Part shown: in pieces, positions 42,661 to 50,266 of the stretch
Numbering within the stretch: position 1 is the stretch's first letter
Layout of the letters: every line of letters starts with the position of its first letter
Source: Micromonospora inyonensis
GTDB lineage: Bacteria > Actinomycetota > Actinomycetes > Mycobacteriales > Micromonosporaceae
Direction: 5' to 3'
DNA: 64,000 nt
NCBI RefSeq assembly: GCF_900091415.1
Contig: NZ_FMHU01000002.1
Location: 3,224,001 to 3,288,000 of the forward strand
The notes under the pieces: generated by a model
Databases searched by the model: none
The model's input: the letters and a program-made list of their open reading frames with translations, nothing else
Told to the model about the DNA's origin: nothing
Made by a program: the position numbers and the translations under genes

Positions 42661-43374
42661 TCAGGCCAGGAGGGCCGCTCGCATCTCGGCGCCCGGATTG
42701 AACCCGCCGACCACCCGGCTGCCGGCCGGGTCGAGGACGTCGACGGTGTTGTTGCGGCGCATCAGCTCCCGGACCGGGGGCGGCAGCGGGGGTGGATCGT
42801 CCATGGCCGCACGGACGTCCCGGGCGCTCATGATCAGCCGGTACGCCAGGGTCGCGGCGTGGGTGTCCACCCGGACTCGACCGTACTCCCAGCCGACGAT
42901 GGTGAGATCGAGCACCTCGAACAGGTGGGCCAGCACCGGTTTCGGATCGGTCGTCTGCACGAACCGGGACGCCCCGCTGCCGACGACCGTGACCGCCCCC
43001 ACCACCTGCACGTACGGGTGGAGACCGCCCGGCAGCTCGAAGAGGGGCCACCGCAGCGCCGGCGCGGCCTTCCTCCACAACGGCCGGTAGTTCGTGCGGT
43101 CGACGATCAGCCGACGTCCGGTACGCCGGTGCAGCTCGTATGCCTGGGCGAGGAAGTCGGCGTGCGCCTGCTCGGCGAACTCGTGCAGGATCCGGGCCGC
43201 CACGGAGAGGCCGTCGTCACCGTCGAGCATCCGGACGAGCGCGTCGACCTGCTCGGGAATCGGGGCCTGCACCCGCGCGCCGAACCGGTGCCGGGCGTCC
43301 TGGAGCAGTGCTTCCTGCCGGCCCGGGTCGTGCTGGACCTGGTTCCTACCCAGCATCTGCTGGAGCCACCGCAT
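42661..43374 (-). CDS. hypothetical protein (237 aa)
   Basis: The product begins MRWLQQMLGRNQVQHDPG and has regular mixed alpha/beta composition: RILHEFAEQAHADFLAQAYEL, GRRLIVDRTNYRPLWRKAAP, VQVVGAVTVVGSGASRFVQTT, and a C-terminal NNTVDVLDPAGSRVVGGFNPG. GAGG lies 4 nt before the ATG at 43374, which supports this start over the upstream alternative at 43410. There is no membrane segment and I recognise no family. It is intact while its neighbours on both sides are broken. Confidence 0.65.
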   Translation of the reverse strand: MRWLQQMLGRNQVQHDPGRQEALLQDARHRFGARVQAPIPEQVDALVRMLDGDDGLSVAARILHEFAEQAHADFLAQAYELHRRTGRRLIVDRTNYRPLWRKAAPALRWPLFELPGGLHPYVQVVGAVTVVGSGASRFVQTTDPKPVLAHLFEVLDLTIVGWEYGRVRVDTHAATLAYRLIMSARDVRAAMDDPPPLPPPVRELMRRNNTVDVLDPAGSRVVGGFNPGAEMRAALLA

Positions 43375-43412
43375 GTCGCCTCGTCTCCCAGCCGCCTCGG
43401 AAAGGGGCAATG

Positions 43413-43912
43413 TTATCCGAGGTGCCCGCCGCCGGTGATGCTGCCACGCGTGCCAGCATCACCGTGCCAGGCGACGGAGAAGGTCACCGTGCCGATGTGG
43501 TCGGCCCGGTTGCTGTACGCCGCCACGGTGCCCCGATCGAGCCGCGCAACTTCCAGCGGTCCTGCCCGACCTCGGTGCGCCCGGGCCGACGTACGGCCGA
43601 TCACCGTTCACGACGTACGCCGCATCTGCCCCCGGGACACCCTCGAACGGCTCGGCGGCTTTCTCGTCGATTCCCGACGCCGGGTCCTCCGGATACCGAG
43701 GGCGGAACGTGGGTCGACGTTCCGGGAGGGGCCACAACGAGAACCGACAGATCGACCCCCGCACCAAACCGCTCCTGAACGGCGTCCGACAACAGCGCGC
43801 TCGCCCGACGACGTTCCTCGATCCTGAGCGTCTCCGCCACGTTCACCGCATTGTCGGAGGTAGTGACCGCCGTTGCTGCACTCCACTGCCGCACGAACAG
43901 CAGAAAGACCAC
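43413..43912 (-). pseudogene. unknown gene with two frameshifts beside tRNA-Val
   Basis: Three minus-strand frames read in order as normal protein: FVRQWSAATAVTTSDNAVNV to VLVVAPPGTSTHVPPS, then YPEDPASGIDEKAAEPFEGV to YVVNGDRPYVGPG, then GPLEVARLDRGTVAAYSNRA to TGGGHLG and a stop at 43413. Each change of frame would need one base removed (near 43688 and near 43575). The rebuilt protein would be about 165 residues. The family is unknown. The first codons overlap the tRNA terminator hairpin, so the 5' end may also be disturbed. Confidence 0.45.
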
Positions 43913-43936
43913 TTCCCTCGATGGGAAGTGGTCTTT
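43904..43936 (-). terminator. terminator of the tRNA-Val transcript
   Basis: AAAGACCACTTCCC (43904-43917) and its exact complement (43923-43936) form a 14-bp stem with a 5-nt loop. On the minus strand it begins 9 nt after the tRNA 3' end and runs into TTTC. Confidence 0.85.
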
Positions 43937-43944
43937 GACCTGCG

Positions 43945-44016
43945 TGGGCGATACTGGGATCGAACCAGTGACCTCTTCGGTGTGAACGAAGCGCTCTCCC
44001 GCTGAGCTAATCGCCC
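43945..44016 (-). tRNA. tRNA-Val (anticodon CAC)
   Basis: The minus strand folds into a standard 72-nt cloverleaf. The acceptor is GGGCGAT paired with ATCGCCC, with discriminator A. The D arm is GCTC...GAGC, the anticodon arm CTTCG-TTCACAC-CGAAG with anticodon CAC, and the T arm ACTGG-TTCGATC-CCAGT. CCA is not encoded. A terminator follows directly. Confidence 0.95.
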
Positions 44017-44066
44017 TCAGCGCGCATGACTGTACCTGATCGGGTCCGGACTCCGCGAATCCGGGG

Positions 44067-44633
44067 TCAGTTCGTCGCGAGGTAGTGCAGCAACCGGGCG
44101 ACGACGTCGATGCCGAGGCCCACCTTGAGGGAGAGCCAGACGACCCCGCCGACGAAGAGCAGGCCCACCGTGCCGAGGGCCAGGCGCACCGGCAGCGACC
44201 GACTGGTGACCCATCTGGTCCAGCGTTGCACGTGCCGGCGGGTGAAGCCGAGCAGCCGCCTGGCCCAGTGGAACTCGACCGCCCAGATACCGAGCCCGGC
44301 GATCACCAGCAGCCAGCCGGGGCCGGGCAGCGGGATGAGCACCACGCCGACGGCGACCACCAAGGCACCGGCCACGGAGATGAAGACCTTGAGCGCGATG
44401 CGGCCGGTGGGATTGGCCCGGATCAGGTCCAGGGTCGTCCGCAGCCGCCGCCAGCGGACCCGCCGCTCGGCGGTCCGCACACCCCCCGCGCCGTTGGCAC
44501 CGTGGTCGCGCGGCCGGTCACGGCCACGCCCGTTCTCCGGCACCCCGCACCCCCGCTTTCCGGTCTTTCCGGCCACCGGACCCGGCAACCGACGCCCGGT
44601 CGCAGTCTCCATTGAGGAATGCTCCGCGACCAT
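44067..44633 (-). CDS. PGPGW/TIGR02611 family membrane protein
   Basis: The 188-residue protein has a polar N-terminus, then the family core: TTLDLIRANPTGRIALKVFI, a helix, VVLIPLPGPGWLLVIAGLG with the PGPGW motif near residue 117, the WARRLLGFTRRHVQRWTRWV amphipathic stretch, and a final membrane helix pair. The function of the family is unknown, although it is widespread in actinomycetes. GGGGGT lies directly before the ATG at 44633. The long polar N-terminal region (first 75 residues) suggests that a later start such as 44612 is possible. Confidence 0.85.
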   Translation of the reverse strand: MVAEHSSMETATGRRLPGPVAGKTGKRGCGVPENGRGRDRPRDHGANGAGGVRTAERRVRWRRLRTTLDLIRANPTGRIALKVFISVAGALVVAVGVVLIPLPGPGWLLVIAGLGIWAVEFHWARRLLGFTRRHVQRWTRWVTSRSLPVRLALGTVGLLFVGGVVWLSLKVGLGIDVVARLLHYLATN

Positions 44634-44862
44634 CTCACCCCCAGTGTCGTCCCGGCCCGTCACTCCTACCGACGACTGGACGTTACCGGAGTAAGTCGAC
44701 GACTGAACCACCCGATGCCGGGCGGGATCCAAGCTCTGGGCAGAACCGGAAATCGTACATGAATTTTCACATTCTAACGCCGTTTCCGACCCTCTTCCCA
44801 CCACTGGGTGAAGTCAGCGTATGGCGGAGCGTAGCCATGAGGAGCGCCTGAGTATGGAAAAG

Positions 44863-44880
44863 CGGAACACGCGCGTTCCG
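44863..44880. promoter_or_regulatory. 18-bp palindrome in the ssgB-like leader
   Basis: CGGAAC-ACGCGC-GTTCCG lies 25 nt upstream of the SsgB-like start codon. Its arms are perfect and the centre is nearly self-complementary. It may be an operator or an mRNA hairpin. The flanking 44690-44800 stretch is AT-rich and likely holds the promoter. Confidence 0.5.
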
Positions 44881-44905
44881 CAGCGGTGCCGGGGGGAGAA
44901 CGTCC

Positions 44906-45337
44906 ATGAGTGTCATCCGACCGACGACCGTAGAGGTCGAGACGTCGCTAAGGCTCGTCGCACCTGACGCCACCGCCTTGCCGGTGCGCGCCAGTCTGCG
45001 CTACGACCCTGCTGACCCGTATGCGGTCCATGTCCTGTTCCATGCCGAATCTGCCGGTGGCGAGGCGGTGAGCTGGTCGTTCGCCCGTGAACTGCTGGTC
45101 ACCGGACTCGACGAGCCGGCCGGCATCGGCGACGTCCGGGTGTGGCCCTGGGCCACCCCACGCGGCGACTTCGTCGCGCTGGCGCTGTCGTCACCCGACG
45201 GCAACGCCCTGTTCGAGGTGCCGCGGAGCGTACTGGTGCGCTTCCTGCGCCGCACCTACGTCGTCGTCCCACGCGGCCGGGAGGCCGAGCACCTGGACGT
45301 CGACACGGCGGTGAACCGGTTGCTGGCCGGTCGCTGA
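44906..45337 (+). CDS. ssgB: SsgA-like sporulation/cell division regulator, SsgB type
   Basis: The 143-residue protein matches the SsgA-like protein plan: LPVRASLRYDPADPYAVHVLFHAE (key RYDPADPYAV), VSWSFARELLVTGLDEPAGIGDVRVWP, ALSSPDGNALFEVPRSVLVRFLRRTYVVVPRGRE. SsgB is the family member present in nearly all morphologically complex actinomycetes. It recruits FtsZ to septum sites through SsgA in Streptomyces. In Micromonosporaceae it is often the most conserved SALP. GGGGGGAG precedes the ATG. The symbol is given on sequence type only. Confidence 0.85.
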   Translation: MSVIRPTTVEVETSLRLVAPDATALPVRASLRYDPADPYAVHVLFHAESAGGEAVSWSFARELLVTGLDEPAGIGDVRVWPWATPRGDFVALALSSPDGNALFEVPRSVLVRFLRRTYVVVPRGREAEHLDVDTAVNRLLAGR

Positions 45338-45427
45338 CCGACGTCGGCGGGGCCGCGCGGATCTGCCGAGTCCGCGCGCGCCCTGCCACCGACCACCGGG
45401 GTACGCCACGACGTCCCGGTCACGCGC

Positions 45428-46210
45428 TCAGCCGTGCGTCGTGATGCCCCCGTCGACCGGGATGACCGCGCCGGTCAGGTACGCCCCGGCGCGGGAGGCC
45501 AGGTAGATCGCGGTCCCGGCCATGTCCTCGGGCCGACCGATGCGGCCCAGCGGCACCTGCTGCTCGATGCCGGCCCGGGTGGCCGGGTCGTCCAGCGCGA
45601 ACGCCATCATCCTGCTCTCGAACGGGCCGGGCGCGATCGCGTTGACCGTGACGCGCTCACCGGCGAGCTGGTGGGCGAGGCTGCGGGTCAGCATGTGCAC
45701 GGCCGCCTTGGTGGCCGAGTACGCGTACACCTCCATCAGCGGCACCCGGATGCCGTCCACCGACCCGATGTTGATGACGCGGGCCGGGTCGTCGGCGCTG
45801 GCCGCCGTGCGCAGGGCGGGCAGCAACGCGGTGGTGAGCCGGAACACCGCCTTCACGTTGACCGCCCAGAGCTTGTCGAAGGCGCTCTCCGGGTACGCCT
45901 CAAGCGGCGCGCCCCAGGTGGCCCCGGCATTGTTCACCAGCACGTCGAGGCGGGAGGTGCGTTCCCGGACAGCGGCGGCGAGCGCCTCCGCGCCGGCATC
46001 GGTGCCCAGGTCGGCCGGAATCGCCGTGCACCGCCCGTCGGCGGACAGCTCGGCGGCGACGCGCTCGCAGACCTCCGCCTTGCGGGACGAGATGATCACC
46101 TCGGCACCGGCCTGGACGAAGCCCCGGGCGATCATCAACCCGATGCCCCGGGAACCTCCGGTGACCAGGACCGTCTTGCCTTCGACCGAGAACAGATCCG
46201 TCATGCCCAT
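45428..46210 (-). CDS. short-chain dehydrogenase/reductase (SDR), gluconate 5-dehydrogenase-like
   Basis: The 260-residue protein has the classical SDR motifs: TGGSRGIG near residue 18, NNAG near 92, Ser in NIGSVDG near 146, YSATK near 162 and the C-terminal GAVIPVDGGITTHG. It is an NAD(P)-dependent oxidoreductase with unknown substrate. Starts at 46210 and 46204 are equivalent. It is divergent from an AraC-type regulator, which may control it through the inverted repeat at 46255-46270. Confidence 0.9.
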   Translation of the reverse strand: MGMTDLFSVEGKTVLVTGGSRGIGLMIARGFVQAGAEVIISSRKAEVCERVAAELSADGRCTAIPADLGTDAGAEALAAAVRERTSRLDVLVNNAGATWGAPLEAYPESAFDKLWAVNVKAVFRLTTALLPALRTAASADDPARVINIGSVDGIRVPLMEVYAYSATKAAVHMLTRSLAHQLAGERVTVNAIAPGPFESRMMAFALDDPATRAGIEQQVPLGRIGRPEDMAGTAIYLASRAGAYLTGAVIPVDGGITTHG

Positions 46211-46254
46211 CCCATCGCGAGTCGGCGGGTCCGCCCGCGTCCGGCAGACCGGGT

Positions 46255-46270
46255 GCTACCGACCGGTAGC
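46255..46270. promoter_or_regulatory. inverted repeat in SDR-AraC divergent promoter
   Basis: GCTACC (46255-46260) and GGTAGC (46265-46270) are separated by 4 nt. A further GCTACC lies about 90 nt closer to the araC-type gene, at 46350-46355. Placement between the divergent genes suggests a regulator site. Confidence 0.4.
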
Positions 46271-46361
46271 CTAACCGCCCCGACCCCTGCCGGTCGGCGG
46301 TCGATCCCCTACGTCCCCTGCGTCGGCATGCGGGAGACGGTGCGGGGGGCTACCGTCGCTG

Positions 46362-47243
46362 GTGATGGTCTCTTCCGGTCAACTCGCCCCGGCCACGGAC
46401 GCCGCTCCCGCGCCGACCGCAGCCGGGATCCGGGCCATCACCCTGGGTGATCTCAGCACCGACCCGGCGTGGCGGCGACCGGTGTTGATCGGGTCGAACC
46501 ACCTGATTCTGGTCACCGGCGGTCACGGCACCCTGGAAGTCGACTTCCGCCCGTTCCCCTGTCGGCCGGGCACCATGTTCCGGGTCCGTCCCGGGCAGGC
46601 GGTGCGTCGCACCGACGCACTGGACGCCGTGGTGGTGCGGTGGAGCCCGGAGGCCCTGCACGGCCTGGACGTCGACCCGGACGCCGTACCGATCCACACC
46701 CAGCTCGGCGGCGAGGACGAGGAGGCGGTGCTCAACGAGGTCAGCCAGCTCGTGGTGGACTGCCGCCGGCACCGTGGCTCAGGCGGCGAGAGCCTGCTGC
46801 GGCACCAGCTCGCCGTCCTGCTGCTGCGCTTGACGCTGACCGCCACCCCGGCCGCCGGGACGGAGCCGCGCACGTTCCGGCGGCTCTGCCGCGAGGTCGA
46901 GCACCACTACCGGTACACCCGCCGGGTCGAGGACTACGCCGACCGGCTGGGCTGCTCGGTGCGTACCCTGACCCGGGCCTGCCTGGCGATGACCGGGCGC
47001 AGCGCCAAGCAGGTCATCGACGAACGGGTGGCGTTGCAGGCCCGCCGACTGCTCGCGGCGACCGACGAGCCGATCGCCCGGATCGGCCGGTATCTCGGCT
47101 TCCCGGAGCCGACGAACTTCGGTCGCTTCTTCAGCCGCGAGGTCGGCCTGAGTCCGGGTGCCTTCCGGGCGACCGGCGGGCGGGTCGCCGTTCCGGCCCG
47201 GATCGCCCGCCCCCGGCCACCGCATTGGACCGACCGGGCATGA
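46362..47243 (+). CDS. AraC family transcriptional regulator
   Basis: The 293-residue protein has an N-terminal cupin-like sensor (LILVTGGHGTLEVDFRPFPC, GTMFRVRPGQAVRR) and a C-terminal AraC DNA-binding domain with two HTHs: RVEDYADRLGCSVRTLTRACLAMTG near residue 190 and EPIARIGRYLGFPEPTNFGRFFSREVGLSP near 240. The GTG at 46362 or ATG at 46365 could start it. It is divergent from the SDR gene. The inducer is unknown. Confidence 0.9.
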   Translation: MMVSSGQLAPATDAAPAPTAAGIRAITLGDLSTDPAWRRPVLIGSNHLILVTGGHGTLEVDFRPFPCRPGTMFRVRPGQAVRRTDALDAVVVRWSPEALHGLDVDPDAVPIHTQLGGEDEEAVLNEVSQLVVDCRRHRGSGGESLLRHQLAVLLLRLTLTATPAAGTEPRTFRRLCREVEHHYRYTRRVEDYADRLGCSVRTLTRACLAMTGRSAKQVIDERVALQARRLLAATDEPIARIGRYLGFPEPTNFGRFFSREVGLSPGAFRATGGRVAVPARIARPRPPHWTDRA

Positions 47244-47250
47244 TGGCATC

Positions 47251-47706
47251 GTGCAAATCTCGGCACGCGGCGACTACGCGATCCGGGCGGCGCTGAGCCT
47301 GGCCGCCGCGTACCCCTCGCTGCTCTCCACCCAGTCCATCGCCGCGGAGCAGGACATGCCGCGCAAGTTCCTCGAAGCCGTCCTGGCGGACCTGCGCCGG
47401 GCCGGCATCGTCCGGGCCCAACGTGGGGCCGAGGGCGGTTACACCCTGGCCCGACCCCCACGGGAGATCGCCGTGGGGGCGATCCTGCGGGCGGTGGACG
47501 GACCGTTGGCCGGCGTCCGGGGAATGCGTCCGGAGGAGACGGAGTACCTGGGCGCGGCCGAGAACCTGCCCCGCCTCTGGGTGGCCGTCCGGGCCGCCGT
47601 CCGGCAGGTCGTCGACGAGGTGAGCCTGGCCGACCTGTCCACCGGCAGACTGCCGGCGCACGTGCGGCGGCTGACCACCCGGCCGGGGGCCTGGGAGCCG
47701 CGCTGA
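47251..47706 (+). CDS. Rrf2 family transcriptional regulator without Fe-S cysteines
   Basis: The 151-residue protein begins VQISARGDYAIRAALSLAAAY and continues with STQSIAAEQDMPRKFLEAVLADLRRAGIV and RGAEGGYTLARPP, the Rrf2 winged helix. The cluster-binding cysteines found after this point in IscR and NsrR are absent; there is no cysteine in the protein. It therefore probably senses a ligand other than through an iron-sulfur cluster. It starts 7 nt after the AraC stop and may be co-transcribed. Confidence 0.85.
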   Translation: MQISARGDYAIRAALSLAAAYPSLLSTQSIAAEQDMPRKFLEAVLADLRRAGIVRAQRGAEGGYTLARPPREIAVGAILRAVDGPLAGVRGMRPEETEYLGAAENLPRLWVAVRAAVRQVVDEVSLADLSTGRLPAHVRRLTTRPGAWEPR

Positions 47707-47850
47707 CGGCACCGGGCGACCGGTGACCGCACCGCCGTCGGCCCCGGCGGCGCTCCCCCGTGGGACGACCACGGGTTTCGTGAAACGGCCTTCCGGGCAT
47801 GTTCGACACCGAACACGGACGGACGGCTGGTCATGAAGGGAGGCCCCGAC

Positions 47851-48036
47851 ATGGGCCTGATGTTCCGCAAGCGGAAGAAGTACGGTCCCCTGGTCCTCAA
47901 CTTCACCGAGAACGGTTTCTCCTCGTGGACCGTCCGGCTCGGCCGGTGGTCCTGGAACTCCAAGGCCCGGGCGCACCGGGTCGACCTGCCCGGCCCGCTC
48001 TCCTGGAAGCAGGACAAGTCCCGGTCCCGGGCGTAG
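47851..48036 (+). CDS. DUF4236 small protein
   Basis: The 61-residue protein starts MGLMFRKRKKYGPLVLNFTE and contains FSSWTVRLGRWSWNSKARA, the pattern of DUF4236 (short, basic, beta-hairpin rich, unknown role). AGGGAGG is 7 nt upstream of the ATG at 47851, which is preferred over ATG 47833. A perfect hairpin follows the stop. Confidence 0.8.
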   Translation: MGLMFRKRKKYGPLVLNFTENGFSSWTVRLGRWSWNSKARAHRVDLPGPLSWKQDKSRSRA

Positions 48037-48043
48037 CGCCCTG

Positions 48044-48088
48044 ACGTCGAGGGGGGTGCCGGTGAACCACCGGCACCCCCCTCGACGT
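48044..48088. terminator. perfect 21-bp hairpin after DUF4236 gene
   Basis: The 21-nt arm 48044-48064 is exactly complementary to 48068-48088 with a 3-nt loop. It starts 8 nt after the stop. It likely ends transcription from both sides, since the next gene (minus strand) also ends nearby at 48159. Confidence 0.85.
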
Positions 48089-48158
48089 GTCCACAGCTGC
48101 TGGACCGTCAGTCGGTGGAGGTCGAGCTGCCGCCTCGGACGCCCGGGGGCCGCCCGCG

Positions 48159-49106
48159 TCACCGCCGCGAGTGGACGCCCGTGTCGCCGGGTGCCGGGTG
48201 GACGATCACGTCCCCGGCGAGCCGGCCGTCGGCCGGGGACCGGGTCACCGTGCCCGCGTCGAGCAGGGCGGTCAGTGCCCGGAGCGCGTCGACGGCCCGG
48301 TACGGGGTCCCGGTGAGCACGTGCCGGCGCAGCTCGGTGACCGTACGCGGACCACAGCGGTCCAGTTCGGCGCGGAGCAGGTCGGAAAGAGCGCTCGGGT
48401 CGGGCTCGGCGTCGAGGTCGCGCGGGGTGCCGTCGACGTCCCGGTGCCGCAGTCCGGCCGCCGCGCCGGCCCGCCAGATCCCGTCCTTGAACGCCTCCAG
48501 GTTGCGGTCGGAGTTGGTGCCGAGGGCGAACAGCCACGGCGGCGCGTCCCCGACGGGGACCGTCTCCACCTCGGCGACCAGCGGGAACCGGGACACGGCG
48601 GCGCGGGCCGTCCCGGCTTCGACGGCACCGCCGGCCCTGCCGGTTCCGCTGGCGAGCAGCAGGTCGGCCGGGCGGCCGGAGGTGGCGGCGGCGAGCAGGC
48701 CGCGGCCGGCGGGGCCGTCGAGCGTCTCGCCGGTCGGGTCGGACAGGGCGGTGAGCAGCGGCGCGCCGGCCGCGCCGGCTGCCTTGAGCACCACCGGCAG
48801 CCGGTCGGGGGCTCCGGGTACGGGGTGCACGGTCACCTCGGCGGGGAGCCCCGCCGCCAGGGGGGCGAGTCGGGCGGGCAGTCCGGGGTCCTCGGCGAGC
48901 ACCACGACCGTGAGCCGCTGCCCGCGTACCCGGTCGGCGGCGGTGGCCACCGCCCGTAGGACGGTTGCGGCGCTGTCGCCCGGCGGCCCCGCGTACACCA
49001 GCGCGAGGGTGACCCGGCGGGAGCGGCGCAGCGCGCCGGTGAGCCAGGTGTCGAACTGGTGGACGAGCAGCCCACCCAGGACGGCGTCGATCGGGTCGGT
49101 GGGCAT
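48159..49106 (-). CDS. hypothetical protein with possible C-terminal winged helix
   Basis: The 315-residue protein opens with DAVLGGLLVHQFDTWLTGAL and alternates strands and helices typical of a Rossmann-like fold (VTLALVYAGPPGDSAATVL, LTVVVLAEDP). It has FALGTNSDRNLEAFKDGIWRA near residue 205, then a region ALSDLLRAELDRCGPRTVTELRRHVL and LLDAGTVTRSPADGRL that looks like a winged helix. I do not know the family. It is followed by the shared hairpin at 48044-48088. Confidence 0.6.
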   Translation of the reverse strand: MPTDPIDAVLGGLLVHQFDTWLTGALRRSRRVTLALVYAGPPGDSAATVLRAVATAADRVRGQRLTVVVLAEDPGLPARLAPLAAGLPAEVTVHPVPGAPDRLPVVLKAAGAAGAPLLTALSDPTGETLDGPAGRGLLAAATSGRPADLLLASGTGRAGGAVEAGTARAAVSRFPLVAEVETVPVGDAPPWLFALGTNSDRNLEAFKDGIWRAGAAAGLRHRDVDGTPRDLDAEPDPSALSDLLRAELDRCGPRTVTELRRHVLTGTPYRAVDALRALTALLDAGTVTRSPADGRLAGDVIVHPAPGDTGVHSRR

Positions 49107-49163
49107 CCTGGTGTTGTACCAGACGGCCGGGCGCCCCGGGCACGGCGACCGGGACGGTCCGCG

Positions 49164-49685
49164 TCAGGCCGGGACGGAGACGCCGACGCCGCCCCGGGTC
49201 TGCCCGCCGTAGCGCTGCCGCTCGCGGGCCAGGTCGAGCCGGCCGATCCGGGTGCGCGCGGCGAGCGCCGCGTCGTCGAGCCGGTCGGCGGGAACCAGCC
49301 AGACGATCTCGAACTCCAGGCCGTCCGGGTCCCGGCCGTAGAGGCTCTTGGTGGTGCCGTGGTCGGACGTGCCGACCAGCGCGCCGGCAGCGGTGAGCCG
49401 CTCGGCGGTGACGGCCAGTTCGTCGAGGGTGTCGACCTCCCAGGCCAGGTGGTAGAGGCCGACGGTACGGCGGCCCGCCTCGGACCCGCCGGCCGCCGAA
49501 CCGATCTCGAAGAGGCCGAGGTCGTGGTCGTTGGTCGAGCCGGGCGCCTGGAGGAAGGCGGCGCCGGTGAACCCGTCCGGGGTCATCGGCACCCGCCGGA
49601 AACCGAGCACGTCACGGTAGAAGGCGACGCTGCGCTCGACGTCGCGGACGAAGAGGACGGCGTGGTTGAGGCGGTGGATTCCCAT
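49164..49685 (-). CDS. VOC family protein (glyoxalase/dioxygenase-like)
   Basis: The 173-residue protein has the VOC start MGIHRLNHAVLFVRDVERSV with His at residue 8, FYRDVLGFRRVP, a mid-protein YHLAWEVDTLDEL with another metal ligand, and LYGRDPDGLEFEIVW with the last acidic ligand. These fit a catechol 2,3-dioxygenase-like extradiol fold. The substrate is unknown. It is divergent from a MarR-type gene with a palindrome between them, suggesting that the regulator controls it. Confidence 0.85.
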   Translation of the reverse strand: MGIHRLNHAVLFVRDVERSVAFYRDVLGFRRVPMTPDGFTGAAFLQAPGSTNDHDLGLFEIGSAAGGSEAGRRTVGLYHLAWEVDTLDELAVTAERLTAAGALVGTSDHGTTKSLYGRDPDGLEFEIVWLVPADRLDDAALAARTRIGRLDLARERQRYGGQTRGGVGVSVPA

Positions 49686-49708
49686 GTCGACCACGGTACC
49701 GCCATTTT

Positions 49709-49722
49709 GTTGAGCGTTCAAC
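49709..49722. promoter_or_regulatory. MarR-type operator palindrome
   Basis: GTTGA-GCGT-TCAAC is an inverted repeat midway between the VOC and MarR starts. MarR sites often have TTGA/TCAA half-sites like these. It would cover promoters for both genes. Confidence 0.6.
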
Positions 49723-49744
49723 TATCAGTCGTATGATGGGCGTC

Positions 49745-50209
49745 ATGACCCGGTGGCTGGACCCCGACGAGCAGCGCACCTGGCGGGCCTTCCTGGCCGC
49801 CTCCCGGGCGCTGATGGAGACGCTCGACCGTGAGCTGCAGCGCGACGCCGGCATGCCGCACGCGTACTACGAGATCCTGGTCCGGCTCTCCGAGGCTCCC
49901 GGGCGCGAGCTGCGGATGACCGACCTGGCCCTGGCCAGCGGGTCCTCGCGGAGCCGGTTGTCGCACGCGGTGGCCCGGCTCGAGGCGGCCGGCTGGGTGC
50001 GCCGCCGGGACTGCCCCACCGACCGGCGGGGCCAGCTCGCCGTCCTCACCGACGCCGGTCTCGCCGCACTCGCCGCCGCCGCGCCCGGTCACGTCGAGGG
50101 GGTACGCCGGCACCTGTTCGACGCGCTCAGCCCGGCGCAGGTCGACCAGCTGCGCCGGATCAGCGAGTCCCTCGTAGACCATCTGGGCGGCGACCGACCA
50201 CTATCCTGA
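49745..50209 (+). CDS. MarR family transcriptional regulator
   Basis: The 154-residue protein has the MarR winged helix: AYYEILVRLSEAPGRELRMT, LALASGSSRSRLSHAVARLEAAGWVRRRDCPTDRRGQ with the DxR-type wing, and VLTDAGLAAL. The recognition helix is followed by DCPTDRR, as in many MarR proteins. It is divergent from the VOC gene. The ligand is probably a phenolic or oxidant signal by family habit, but this is not shown here. Confidence 0.9.
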   Translation: MTRWLDPDEQRTWRAFLAASRALMETLDRELQRDAGMPHAYYEILVRLSEAPGRELRMTDLALASGSSRSRLSHAVARLEAAGWVRRRDCPTDRRGQLAVLTDAGLAALAAAAPGHVEGVRRHLFDALSPAQVDQLRRISESLVDHLGGDRPLS

Positions 50210-50266
50210 CCAAACTGCCACCTGACGGGTCTTGTACATACCGTCGCGGAATGCGCACGATGAGGC

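Noticed and set aside
43945..44016. tRNA-Val 3' end as an attachment site of an integrated island.
   Set aside because: I could not find a second copy of the tRNA 3' sequence in the window and saw no integrase gene.
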